Of a stretch of DNA of 22,399 bases, positions 1-7,273 are shown in pieces. The notes beneath the pieces were generated by a model. That model saw only the letters and a list, made by a program, of their open reading frames with translations, had not been told where the DNA came from and searched no databases. Numbering within the stretch: position 1 is the first letter of the stretch; each line of letters starts with the position of its first letter. The DNA comes from an uncultured Muribaculaceae bacterium (GTDB lineage Bacteria; Bacteroidota; Bacteroidia; Bacteroidales; Muribaculaceae): NCBI GenBank assembly GCA_934590135.1, contig CAKTOT010000027.1:1-22399 (forward strand), given 5' to 3'. The position numbers and the translations under genes were made by a program.

Positions 1-153
1 GGCATCAACTTCAAGTATAGCAAACACAACGGCATACCTCTCGCTTATATTCCTAATCCGTCTGGGCTGTGCGCGCGTTACTACAACACGGAAGAGAAAG
101 TCAAAAGCTGGCAAAAAACGATAGAGGCATTCCTGAAGAACAAACTCAATTAG
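1..153 (+). CDS. C-terminal end of an unidentified protein (5' truncated by window edge)
   Basis: The window opens inside an open frame that runs for 50 codons in frame 1 and ends at TAG 151-153. The visible tail contains the segment IPNPSGLCARYYNTEEKV and ends in a lysine-rich, probably helical stretch (KSWQKTIEAFLKNKLN). Composition is coding-like and the frame is uninterrupted. I do not recognise the family. The N-P-S-G run followed by aromatic and basic residues is faintly like the end of a small nucleic-acid enzyme, but that is a guess. A spacer of 75 bases separates it from the next gene on the same strand. Confidence 0.6.
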   Translation, partial: GINFKYSKHNGIPLAYIPNPSGLCARYYNTEEKVKSWQKTIEAFLKNKLN

Positions 154-228
154 CAGCCTCGCAACCTTCTATATGTCCATCAGCAACTGCTTCAAACATT
201 TCACAATCTGAATCCAAAAATCACAACA

Positions 229-744
229 ATGAACTATGATATAACAATGATGGTGGGAGACGAACATGTTCGCTACTCTCTCACAAACAAAGGAGATAAT
301 CCCCTGATCGTCATCGGCATCAATCCAAGTACGGCGGATAAGGACAAGCCGGACGCCACAATGCGCCGCGTCATGGGCTTTGCCGAGCGTTATGGCTTCG
401 ACAGCTTCGTGATGCTCAACGTCTATCCACTACGTGCAACCAAACCGGCAGCACTGCCTCAAAAGTGCGATGCCGCACTACATAGTGCCAACATCCGAGA
501 AATCGTCAATGTCGTATCGTCCAACGCCGGAGCACCAATCCTTTTGGCCTATGGCGGCAATATCAACAGCCGCAAGTATCTGAAGTCCTGCCTCCGCGAC
601 ATCGTTGAGGCACTCAAACCGTACACCCACACATACTACCAAATAGGGACAGCCTTGAATCGTGACGGCTCGCCAAAGCATCCGTTAATGGCACCATATT
701 CCTCCGCAATGACCCCCTGTGATATCAATAAACAAATCTCGTGA
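229..744 (+). CDS. DUF1643 domain-containing protein
   Basis: This 171-residue protein matches the DUF1643 family in length and pattern. The strand-turn segment VIGINPSTADKDKPDATMRR lies near residues 27-46; the N-P-S-T-A-D core followed by a D-x-T-x-R-R run is the family hallmark. After it come a V-M-L-N-V-Y-P-L-R-A-T segment and a central A-Y-G-G-N motif. No signal peptide or membrane segment is visible, so it should be cytoplasmic. The family's biochemical role is not established; members are found in chromosomes, plasmids and phages. The ATG at 229 begins directly in the conserved N-terminal region. Its stop overlaps the start of the next gene (GTGA, 741-744), so the two are probably translated together. 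Confidence 0.88.
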   Translation: MNYDITMMVGDEHVRYSLTNKGDNPLIVIGINPSTADKDKPDATMRRVMGFAERYGFDSFVMLNVYPLRATKPAALPQKCDAALHSANIREIVNVVSSNAGAPILLAYGGNINSRKYLKSCLRDIVEALKPYTHTYYQIGTALNRDGSPKHPLMAPYSSAMTPCDINKQIS

Positions 745-1385
745 ATATGATATTTAAAAAGAACATATTGCTCTCCAAATACATTGAGAAGAGCTTTTCG
801 TCCGCAGTCATACCTGCGTACAATAACGACTTAATACACCTCTGTCCATACAGCCTGCAAGACAGATATCCACTCATACGAGACTTCGCATTCAGATTTG
901 ATGAGGATGACTGGGCTACCATCGTTAGTTATTTGGTTGATAATCCAAGATTTAACACTTTGTATAATACTAAATTATTACTTTCCGAATATGGTATCGT
1001 TTCATTTGAATTTGCGGCTAATGATGGAGCAACGATAGACCTCAGCTTCCAAAGTATATATGATACTTTCTTTGAGCCACATCCATGTGAAGATGACTAT
1101 GACGGCACTGTTGATCAGTTAGAACTTCTTTGTAAATTGGCCAAGGAAACTATAGAGAATTTCAATTATATAGATATTGGAATACGCACCGTGGAAGCCA
1201 GTCATCCACTTTCTCTAACACAACGCCCTGACACAAATAATTATGCGACCCCTTTCTTTTCTAAAGGGTTTACGTTTGAAAGGTTTAAGGATTTTTTAGA
1301 CCGTTTAGAGGAGTGTGTAGTCAACATCCCTACAGTAATTGACGAATTCGTCAAAACACAAGAACGTAACAAGCAGCGGCATTAG
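741..1385 (+). CDS. Hypothetical protein, translationally coupled to DUF1643 gene
   Basis: This 214-residue open frame begins at GTG 741, which overlaps the DUF1643 stop codon by four bases; an in-frame ATG at 747 is an alternative start. I do not recognise the family. The protein is acidic and rich in Phe, Tyr and Asp, with clusters such as FDEDDW (about residue 54) and PCEDDYDG (about 113-120). It has no signal peptide or clear transmembrane segment. The C-terminal third (about 170-210) looks helical. Codon use is clearly more AT-rich than in most of the window, with many ATA, TTA and TTT codons, which fits recent acquisition. The coupling suggests it works with the DUF1643 protein. Toxin-antitoxin or mobile-element cargo is possible but unproven. 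Confidence 0.75.
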   Translation: MNMIFKKNILLSKYIEKSFSSAVIPAYNNDLIHLCPYSLQDRYPLIRDFAFRFDEDDWATIVSYLVDNPRFNTLYNTKLLLSEYGIVSFEFAANDGATIDLSFQSIYDTFFEPHPCEDDYDGTVDQLELLCKLAKETIENFNYIDIGIRTVEASHPLSLTQRPDTNNYATPFFSKGFTFERFKDFLDRLEECVVNIPTVIDEFVKTQERNKQRH

Positions 1386-1429
1386 CAATATTCATCGCAT
1401 TCCAAAACTCGGAATAAAGCAACGTTTAT

Positions 1430-1530
1430 ATCTGCATCAAAGCAAATTGTCGTACAGTCTACTACGCAATACCATGGTATTTCTATGATAGCGCAACCAT
1501 TAGAGTTCGATGATCATCTTTGATGCAGAT
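1430..1530. repeat. 101-bp element bounded by perfect 13-bp inverted repeats
   Basis: ATCTGCATCAAAG (1430-1442) and CTTTGATGCAGAT (1518-1530) are exact reverse complements separated by 75 bases. Inside lies a perfect 14-bp palindrome, AATACCATGGTATT (1468-1481), close to but not at the centre. The element sits between two genes that converge (stops at 1385 and 1598). It carries no open frame of note and no U-rich tail, so it is not a typical intrinsic terminator. It could be a miniature inverted-repeat element, a recombinase or attachment site, an invertible segment, or a long cruciform/RNA hairpin. Confidence 0.75.
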
Positions 1531-1597
1531 TCATAACTATATAGAAGGCTTCATATATTAATACTTCAGCCGCCATAAGTAGTATTCCCGAGTGCCG

Positions 1598-2365
1598 TCA
1601 GCGGCAGAGCCATGCTTGGCGCTCGGGGGCGTCCATGCGCTCGATGGCATAACGTAAGGCGGTACGCGGCATTCGGCTGTAACGGTCGTATAAGTATTGC
1701 CGGAGCAGATCGATATCTTTCTTGCCGACCTCACGAAGCATCCATCCTACGGCTTTGTGTATGAGGTCATGCGGATGTCCAAGCAGGGCGTCGGCGATGC
1801 GTAGTGTGTCTTCATATTGGCCGGCGCGTATCAATGCCGATGTGCTGACAATGGCTATGCGCTGTTTCCAAAGGTCTGCATCGGCGGCAAGGGTATCGAG
1901 TATGCTACGGTCGGGGTATGTCCCGTCTGCACAAGGCTGCAAAAGCCATGCGCCCAGAATATATCCCGCCGAGAGGTCCACGAGATCCCAATTGTTGGCC
2001 CGGTGTGCATACTTCAGATATAAACGCACAATCTGCTCGCGCCTGTCTGCATATTCGGTGGGAGCAATGCGCTTTGGCGGCGTTGCGGCCTTCATCTCCT
2101 CGACAAGCAGCAGAAAGCCGCATAACCGCACCTCGTGCCATGGAGATTGCAAAAGCACAGTTATTTGGTCCAAGGGAACGGCAAGACGAAATCGCTTGAC
2201 CACTTCACGCGTCTGCGGTACGCGAAGCCCTAAGAAGCTGTCACCCTCGCCATACTCTCCCGGTCCGGTCTTAAAGAATCGGAGAAGAATCAAACGCTGA
2301 GCCTCGTCTTGCATCTCGGACAACGCCGCAATAATCTCGGAAGCCTCGTGCATAGCATTATGCAT
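1598..2365 (-). CDS. DNA alkylation repair protein, AlkD-like HEAT-repeat DNA glycosylase
   Basis: With the start at ATG 2365 the protein is 255 residues, close to the usual AlkD family length. Family features are an N-terminal FFKTGPGEYGEGDSFLG segment, the central NNWDLVD motif, and the C-terminal HDLIHKAVGWMLREVGKKD stretch, all within helical HEAT-like repeats. AlkD enzymes excise 3-methyl- and 7-methylpurines from DNA in the cytoplasm. The frame stays open upstream to an ATG at 2473, but that start would overlap the upstream gene by about 70 bases and adds residues unlike the family, so I prefer 2365 (2353 is also possible). It is the last gene of a minus-strand run behind a flavin reductase-like gene, with a gap of 37 bases. 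Confidence 0.87.
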   Translation of the reverse strand: MHNAMHEASEIIAALSEMQDEAQRLILLRFFKTGPGEYGEGDSFLGLRVPQTREVVKRFRLAVPLDQITVLLQSPWHEVRLCGFLLLVEEMKAATPPKRIAPTEYADRREQIVRLYLKYAHRANNWDLVDLSAGYILGAWLLQPCADGTYPDRSILDTLAADADLWKQRIAIVSTSALIRAGQYEDTLRIADALLGHPHDLIHKAVGWMLREVGKKDIDLLRQYLYDRYSRMPRTALRYAIERMDAPERQAWLCR

Positions 2366-2402
2366 CTTTTGTTGCTTGGAATATATATGGTCAATGCCTT
2401 CT

Positions 2403-2972
2403 TTATTTATCTTTAAGCACATTGCCCGCCGAGAAAGCATCACCCACACGCTCGCCCAACTTAATATACCCATTATGTATCGGATCGAATGTTATCAGAC
2501 CGAGTTTGGTGACATCCGGCTTGCCGTCAGGTGCGAGGTATCGCTCGTCGCACAGCACATTGACGATATCGCCGACAAGGTAGCATCCGGTTTCACTCTC
2601 ATCTATCATCTTGGCCACCCGACACTCGAGTGTCATGGGGAAGGCGGTGAATACCGGAGCATCCACGTGGCTACCTCGTATCGACTCCAAGCCGGCACGA
2701 GCAACCTTGTCACGAACCTTTCGTCCGCTTACAAGCCCCACATAATCAGCAGCCGCCATAGTATCAACAGTGGCAAAAGCGACAGTAAAATCACCATTCT
2801 CCTTGAGATTGTCGGTAGTTGCATGGCTGCCAAGCGAAATCACGATTTTCTCGTAATCCCATTGACCGGCCCACGCGGCATTCATCGCATTCGGTGTATG
2901 ATCTTTGTCGTAAGTGCCAAGAACGAGTACCAACTGAGGCAGTACCCACGGCTTTGATCCGAAGCTCTTCAT
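2403..2972 (-). CDS. Flavin reductase family protein (FMN-binding split barrel)
   Basis: The protein resembles the flavin reductase/DIM6-NTAB group: W-V-L-P-Q-L-V-L-V-L-G-T-Y near the N terminus, PNAMNAAWAGQWDYEK, then a SLGSHATTDNLKENGDFTVA stretch that in this family lies at the FMN site. It has 189 residues from ATG 2972, beginning MKSFG as homologues do. An in-frame ATG at 2990 would add six residues. It is cytoplasmic with no signal peptide. The likely role is FMN binding and NAD(P)H-dependent flavin reduction, or a related redox function; the true substrate is unknown. It lies between a cvfB-like gene and the AlkD-like gene, all on the minus strand with short gaps, so the three probably share a transcript. 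Confidence 0.85.
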   Translation of the reverse strand: MKSFGSKPWVLPQLVLVLGTYDKDHTPNAMNAAWAGQWDYEKIVISLGSHATTDNLKENGDFTVAFATVDTMAAADYVGLVSGRKVRDKVARAGLESIRGSHVDAPVFTAFPMTLECRVAKMIDESETGCYLVGDIVNVLCDERYLAPDGKPDVTKLGLITFDPIHNGYIKLGERVGDAFSAGNVLKDK

Positions 2973-3022
2973 TTCTCTAATTTTGAACATGGTTCAATAT
3001 TATTATATAGTTGCTAAGTCCA

Positions 3023-3931
3023 TCACTTATTATCGGCGGACAGGCCTATGGCGCCGGTGGCGGGGTCAATGCTTATGCGGTGCTCGCGGTACAGCATCCC
3101 GACGGCACGCTTAAAGTCTTTTTTCGAGCAATGCAGCAAGGCGGCAATTTCGTCCGGCGAAGACTTGTCGGTGAGAGGCATATCTTCATGCCTCAGCTTT
3201 TCGAGAATAGTGTCGGACAATGACCGCGCACGACCACCGATACCGGGTGCTGTGAGCGTCAAGTCGACACGTCCGTCACTGCGACGGACATTCTTGACGT
3301 AAGCCTTAAGTCGCTGCCCGCTTTGCAATGTGTCGTATAATTCGTTGGCATACAACATCCCGCGATGCATATTTTCCACGATGACGCGCCATCCGATATC
3401 GGTACGCTCGGTCACCAAAACGTTGACAGCCTGCCCATGCTTGTAATCTGCCGGGACATTGTCCAGATACTTTCCAATCTTTGCTGTAGCGGCAATGCGG
3501 CCGGTCGCATTGTCCAAGTATACATATACAAGGTACACCCCATCGGCACGCATACGCGCCCGTTGCTCGGCATACGGCACAAGCAAATCTTTAGACAACC
3601 CCCAGTCAAGGAAGGCGCCGATACGGTTGACATCTCGCACTTGCAGGTAAGCAAATTCGCCTACCATCGCGATAGGCTTCTCCGTTGTAGCGACAAGGCG
3701 GTCTTCGCTGTCATTATAGACAAAGACATCCAATGTCGAACCTATGCTCATATCGTCCGTACAGTATCTATTAGGCAAAAGCACACGCGTGGAAGGAGTA
3801 TCGACAAGATTTTCCTGCACTCGAGAGCCATGAGGTGCATCGACCGAAGCCTCGTCTGTCTCGCCAAGATAAAGCCCGTAATCGCTGCGCTCTAATACGG
3901 TTAAGGTATTGTTTTTCCCTATTTTGAACAT
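3023..3931 (-). CDS. cvfB: CvfB/YitL-type S1 RNA-binding protein
   Basis: The protein has 302 residues from ATG 3931, preceded by a -7 promoter motif. It starts MFKIGKNNTLTVLERSDYGL and continues with several S1-like beta-barrel segments. The best, residues about 97-130, contains GEFAYLQVRDVNRIGAFLDW, the typical S1 pattern of CvfB proteins. The C terminus (about 235-300) looks like the family's winged-helix module, including SPDEIAALLHCSKKDFKRAVG. CvfB proteins bind RNA and modulate gene expression in Firmicutes; the Bacteroidales role is not well defined. The longer open frame upstream to 4075 crosses the divergent promoter region and is not used here. It heads a three-gene minus-strand run and faces rsmG. 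Confidence 0.88.
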   Translation of the reverse strand: MFKIGKNNTLTVLERSDYGLYLGETDEASVDAPHGSRVQENLVDTPSTRVLLPNRYCTDDMSIGSTLDVFVYNDSEDRLVATTEKPIAMVGEFAYLQVRDVNRIGAFLDWGLSKDLLVPYAEQRARMRADGVYLVYVYLDNATGRIAATAKIGKYLDNVPADYKHGQAVNVLVTERTDIGWRVIVENMHRGMLYANELYDTLQSGQRLKAYVKNVRRSDGRVDLTLTAPGIGGRARSLSDTILEKLRHEDMPLTDKSSPDEIAALLHCSKKDFKRAVGMLYREHRISIDPATGAIGLSADNK

Positions 3932-3964
3932 ATCGTATCGGTGTTTTGCTGAAATAATACTCCA

Positions 3965-3972
3965 CAAATATA
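3965..3972 (-). promoter_or_regulatory. Bacteroidota-type -7 element for the cvfB-like gene
   Basis: Read on the minus strand, 3972-3965 is TATATTTG, an exact match to the TAnnTTTG consensus. Transcription would begin around 3958-3960 and give a leader of about 27 bases before ATG 3931. I see no good TTTG at -33. Confidence 0.6.
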
Positions 3973-3995
3973 AGAATTTTCTCCCTATTTTTTTA

Positions 3996-4003
3996 TACTT
4001 TTG
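3996..4003 (+). promoter_or_regulatory. Bacteroidota-type -7 element for rsmG
   Basis: TACTTTTG matches TAnnTTTG exactly and lies in the AT-rich divergent space between the cvfB-like gene and rsmG. The predicted start of transcription is near 4010. This is only a few bases before ATG 4014 and about 80 bases before the family-like rsmG start at 4089. A -33 element is not evident. Confidence 0.6.
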
Positions 4004-4088
4004 CAGAAAGTATATGCGGACGACACCGATGCAGGACACACCTCTGCGCGTTTCCACTCCGGTCACCCACCCCATACATTCAGCCTAT

Positions 4089-4745
4089 ATGATAGAAATT
4101 ATCAAAGAATATTTCCCGGAAATGACACCTCAACAGGAGTCACAAATGCAGGACTTAGATGCATTATACCGCGATTGGAATGCAAAAATCAATGTGATTT
4201 CACGCCGCGATATCAACAACCTATATGTGCGCCACGTCTTACATTCGCTTGCCATAGCAAAGTTTTGGAATGGCACACTCGTTCCGGGGACATCCATACT
4301 GGACATCGGCACCGGTGGAGGTTTCCCCGGCATCCCGCTGTCCATAATGTTCCCACAATGTCATTTCCATTTACTGGATCGCATCGCGAAGAAGATTCGC
4401 GTAGTGAACGCCGTAGCCGAGTCATTAGGTTTAAAGAACGTGACCGCGCAGCAAGGCGATATAGGCGAGTGTCACGAACGCTTTGATTATGTTGTCAGCC
4501 GTGGCGTTATGCGCCTCGAACCTTTGGTGACTGCAATAAAGTATAACATTTCCAAAGAGAACAAAAACACTTACACCAACGGGCTGGTATGCCTCAAAGG
4601 CGGAGACTTGTCCGACGAAAGTGCCGAGGTCAAATTCCCGGTAATCACCTACCCTCTCAACGAATATTTTGATGCCGAAAATCCGGAAGTTCGCGAGGCA
4701 TTTGCCGACAAATACCTCGTCTACGTCCCTATGGCAGCAAAATAG
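4089..4745 (+). CDS. rsmG: 16S rRNA (guanine(527)-N(7))-methyltransferase RsmG
   Basis: RsmG (GidB) transfers a methyl group from S-adenosylmethionine to N7 of G527 of 16S rRNA in the small subunit. From ATG 4089 the protein has 218 residues, a normal length. Visible family features are NVISRRD (35-41), the helix RHVLHSLAIAKF (48-59), the SAM-binding glycine loop DIGTGGGFPG (72-81), and a conserved VVSRGV segment near residue 137. In-frame ATGs at 4014 and 4029 would add a 20-25 residue proline/threonine-rich extension not usual in the family. The promoter position allows all three. Spacing to the next gene is 55 bases, so co-transcription is possible. Confidence 0.93.
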   Translation: MIEIIKEYFPEMTPQQESQMQDLDALYRDWNAKINVISRRDINNLYVRHVLHSLAIAKFWNGTLVPGTSILDIGTGGGFPGIPLSIMFPQCHFHLLDRIAKKIRVVNAVAESLGLKNVTAQQGDIGECHERFDYVVSRGVMRLEPLVTAIKYNISKENKNTYTNGLVCLKGGDLSDESAEVKFPVITYPLNEYFDAENPEVREAFADKYLVYVPMAAK

Positions 4746-4800
4746 CGCCAAACAAAAACAGGACGTTATTTAAGGTCCTATTCAGATTACAGATTATATC

Positions 4801-5445
4801 ATGCTTAGACTCGAAAGATTCACCTTCAATCCTTTTTCGGAGAACACTTATGTAGTATACGACCCCGACACCAAAGATGGCATAGTCGTAGATCCCGGAA
4901 TGTCCACAGAGGTCGAACAAAAGCAATTTGACCGATTTGTCACAGAGAAAGGCATACACTTGTTGATGATTGTAAACACCCATATGCACATAGATCATTG
5001 TCTGGGCAACAATTATATCATCAAAAAATACGGCATACATACTGCTGCAAACGCCACCGAAATCGCCTTCGGCGAAAACCTTGACCAGCAAGCCCGTTTC
5101 TTCGGCCTAAACCTCAAAGGTTTCAACACAACAGTAGACATAATACTTAATGACGGTCAACTGTTACACATCGGGCCAAATACACTCGAAATCATTGCCT
5201 CGCCCGGTCACTCTCCCGGTGGCGTATGTATATACGACCGCGCCGATGGATGGCTACTCAGCGGAGACAGCCTATTCCTCGGCTCGATAGGTCGCACCGA
5301 CCTTCCGGGTAGTGACCATAGCAAACTAGTTCACGGCATTCGAACACGATTGTTCACACTCCCCGAAGCAACCGTTGTCTACCCCGGTCACGGGCCCGCT
5401 ACAACTATCGGGCACGAACGAGCTACCAATCCGTATGTTCGGTAA
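4801..5445 (+). CDS. MBL-fold metallo-hydrolase (glyoxalase II-like)
   Basis: This 214-residue protein of the metallo-beta-lactamase superfamily carries the full metal-binding set: THMHIDH (HxHxDH at 61-66), PGHSPGG (His137), SGDSLF (Asp156) and YPGHGP (His197). Its overall shape, beginning F-N-P-F-S-E-N-T-Y and ending in a short tail after the last histidine, matches small glyoxalase II-like hydrolases of Bacteroidota. These act on thioesters such as S-lactoylglutathione or related substrates; most such short members have no proven substrate. No signal peptide is present, so it is cytoplasmic. It lies 55 bases after rsmG on the same strand, with no clear promoter motif between them. Confidence 0.92.
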   Translation: MLRLERFTFNPFSENTYVVYDPDTKDGIVVDPGMSTEVEQKQFDRFVTEKGIHLLMIVNTHMHIDHCLGNNYIIKKYGIHTAANATEIAFGENLDQQARFFGLNLKGFNTTVDIILNDGQLLHIGPNTLEIIASPGHSPGGVCIYDRADGWLLSGDSLFLGSIGRTDLPGSDHSKLVHGIRTRLFTLPEATVVYPGHGPATTIGHERATNPYVR

Positions 5446-5582
5446 ATCGGAACTATGCACGTTTTGACGTCTTTCCGCAATCCGAGATATACTTCTGGCA
5501 GCATATAGTCTGCGCTTGACTGCAGCGTCTGTTTTAGCGTTATTTACAAGTATCGGGCACAATAGCTGCCCAAGCATCGGAC

Positions 5583-5590
5583 TAACTTTG
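5583..5590 (+). promoter_or_regulatory. Bacteroidota-type -7 element before the small ORF
   Basis: TAACTTTG matches TAnnTTTG and is followed 28 bases later by the ATG of the 70-residue open frame, the spacing expected of a real promoter with a short leader. No convincing -33 TTTG is seen. Confidence 0.5.
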
Positions 5591-5618
5591 CACTATAAAT
5601 CAGCAAAGTATTCCGATA

Positions 5619-5831
5619 ATGAAAACGATAAACGACACTGACACCATATTTGCGACTATAGTTCAATACGGACGTTCACTGACAAGCGTAAAGTTGTGTG
5701 GGATGTCTTCCGTACAGTCAATAGTATCATTCCTTCGCTCCCATAATGCCGTACCCTCGGGGTTGTCGCAACTCTCGATACGCAACAGCACACAGGGCTG
5801 GTGTTCTATGCAGGCATTGTACATTCGATGA
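5619..5831 (+). CDS. Possible small protein (70 aa), function unknown
   Basis: The open frame starts at ATG 5619, 28 bases after a good -7 motif, and ends at TGA 5829-5831. It codes for a small soluble-looking protein with alternating hydrophobic residues. It includes a serine-rich SSVQSIVSFLRSH helix and a final strand-like stretch SQLSIRNSTQGWCSMQALYI. The R-N-S-T-Q-G-W pattern near the C terminus recalls short uncharacterised Bacteroidota proteins I have seen, but I cannot name a family. The antisense frame 5663-5980 covers much of the same DNA and is less convincing because it lacks a promoter motif and has poor codon use. A protein-level search for the R-N-x-x-Q-G-W motif would settle this. 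Confidence 0.5.
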   Translation: MKTINDTDTIFATIVQYGRSLTSVKLCGMSSVQSIVSFLRSHNAVPSGLSQLSIRNSTQGWCSMQALYIR

Positions 5832-6382
5832 TTTAAGCCAACTCCGTGATTGTCCGTAGGGCATAATACTAGGTGAAATCTATTGCAATCATTAGCGATC
5901 GTTGGTGCGGCCGGCGGAATCAATTTTATGTAAAACAGGCTGCCGGAACGGCCAAAGAACTTTTTTTCAAAAACCGACACCCAAACCTGTTATATTAGAA
6001 TTTAGAGATAATTTTTTGCAATTCATCGTATAGTTCGTGAGATTGCAGTCGAATACAGAGCCACACTCACAAATCGACACTTCGGTGTGCAGATTCGGGC
6101 TGTCGCTCAATATTCAGAGGCGTCCGAACGTCTGTTCTTCTGGCAGCTCGCCGTGTAAGTAGCAGGTTCGGATGCTTCTTTATTCTAATACTATACGCGA
6201 ATTATAGTTAAACTATTAATACGCTCGGTTATGGATAGACAAAACGATCATCCTTTAATTGAGCTGGTATTTTTGCGAAAGTGATTATCCGGTTTCAGCT
6301 CCATTATTATTCATTATTGAAGTTTCGCCAGAGATTAGCAATTTGGCCGAAGCGCAATAGGCTGTGTTTCGCGGATTATGCG
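5832..6382. other. Gene-poor stretch with structured segment
   Basis: No convincing gene is visible in these 550 bases. The middle has several nested inverted repeats. CGAAT 6050-6054 pairs with ATTCG 6093-6097. ACAC-TTCG-GTGT at 6077-6088 forms a stem capped by a cUUCGg tetraloop. CAGA/TCTG plus CGT/ACG make a hairpin at 6115-6134. TCCGAAC 6123-6129 pairs with GTTCGGA 6166-6172. The last two overlap and would be alternatives. This could be a structured RNA, a long leader of prmA, or a decayed gene. A further TAnnTTTG match lies at 6268-6275 (TATTTTTG). Confidence 0.35.
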
Positions 6383-6390
6383 TAAATTTG
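6383..6390 (+). promoter_or_regulatory. Bacteroidota-type -7 element for prmA
   Basis: TAAATTTG matches TAnnTTTG exactly and lies 26 bases before the prmA ATG at 6417, predicting a leader of about 20 bases. No good -33 TTTG is found at the usual distance. A second match at 6268-6275 may be an additional upstream promoter. Confidence 0.6.
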
Positions 6391-6416
6391 CAATAAAATA
6401 CTTATAGGCATACGCA

Positions 6417-7268
6417 ATGAATGATTACCGCGAAGTGCGTTTTGATATGACGCCATGTTCCGAGGATGCCACAGACCTATTGGCGGCATTCCTCGCAGAC
6501 GTAGGATACGAGAGTTTTGTGCCGGACCAAGATGGTCTTACGGCCTATGTTCCGGCTTCGGCTTGGTCCAAAGACGCAGTAGACAACGTCATTCTCAATT
6601 TTCCGATGGATACAAACATTCGAGTAAAAGAAGAGTTGGTCGAAGGTCGTGATTGGAACGCCGAATGGGAAAAGAATTACTTTCAGCCCATCGTAGTCGG
6701 CGATGAATGTGTAATACATAGCACCTTTCACCACGACATACCTAAAGTCAAGTACGACATTGTCATCGACCCCAAAATGGCATTCGGCACAGGGCATCAT
6801 GCCACCACGGCCCAAGTCATTGAGAGCATTCTCGCTATAGATATGCGCGAACGCACCGTGATTGACATGGGCACCGGTACGGCAATATTGTCCATTTTGG
6901 CTGCAATGCGTGGCGCAACGTCTGTTACAGCTATTGAGATTGACGATTTTGCCTATGCCAACGCCATCGAAAACGTCAACATTAACGGCGTCAGCGATGT
7001 CGTAAAACTGGTCAATGGAGACGCTGCCGCCTTGTCCGGAGTCGAACAGGCCGATATATTTCTGGCAAACATCAATCGCAACGTAATACTCGAAGACATA
7101 GACAAATACGCCTTACATCTACGAGATGGCGGAACAATGATCCTTAGTGGTTTCTATGAAGCCGATGTGCCAATGATTGAATCAGCGGCACGCCCGCTCG
7201 GGTTTGTAACCGAAGCTATACGCAGCCGTGATAAATGGACTGCCCTAACCTTGCGCAAACACTCGTAA
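6417..7268 (+). CDS. prmA: Ribosomal protein L11 methyltransferase PrmA
   Basis: PrmA uses S-adenosylmethionine to methylate ribosomal protein L11 in the cytoplasm. The 283-residue protein has the expected N-terminal substrate-recognition domain, including RDWNAEWEKNYFQP at 78-91. The catalytic domain follows, with FGTGHHATT (123-131), the SAM loop DMGTGT (149-154), the acidic EID segment at 173-175, and the NINRN motif (217-221), which occupies the place of the family's ANI-N motif. Length and order are normal for Bacteroidota PrmA. The ATG at 6417 follows a -7 promoter motif. The next gene starts five bases after the stop, so the downstream outer-membrane protein is probably co-transcribed. 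Confidence 0.94.
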   Translation: MNDYREVRFDMTPCSEDATDLLAAFLADVGYESFVPDQDGLTAYVPASAWSKDAVDNVILNFPMDTNIRVKEELVEGRDWNAEWEKNYFQPIVVGDECVIHSTFHHDIPKVKYDIVIDPKMAFGTGHHATTAQVIESILAIDMRERTVIDMGTGTAILSILAAMRGATSVTAIEIDDFAYANAIENVNINGVSDVVKLVNGDAAALSGVEQADIFLANINRNVILEDIDKYALHLRDGGTMILSGFYEADVPMIESAARPLGFVTEAIRSRDKWTALTLRKHS

Positions 7269-7273
7269 CACAC

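Noticed and set aside
1722..2300. 192-codon plus-strand frame antisense to the AlkD-like gene
   Set aside because: It lies entirely opposite a gene with clear family motifs, is rich in Arg and Ser as shadow frames often are, and has no promoter motif.
2376..2957. 193-codon plus-strand frame antisense to the flavin reductase gene
   Set aside because: The minus-strand product shows family motifs; the plus frame has no recognisable domain.
5663..5980. 105-codon minus-strand frame in the gene-poor region
   Set aside because: No promoter motif was found in front of it, and it overlaps the better-supported 70-codon plus-strand frame. Not listed as a gene.
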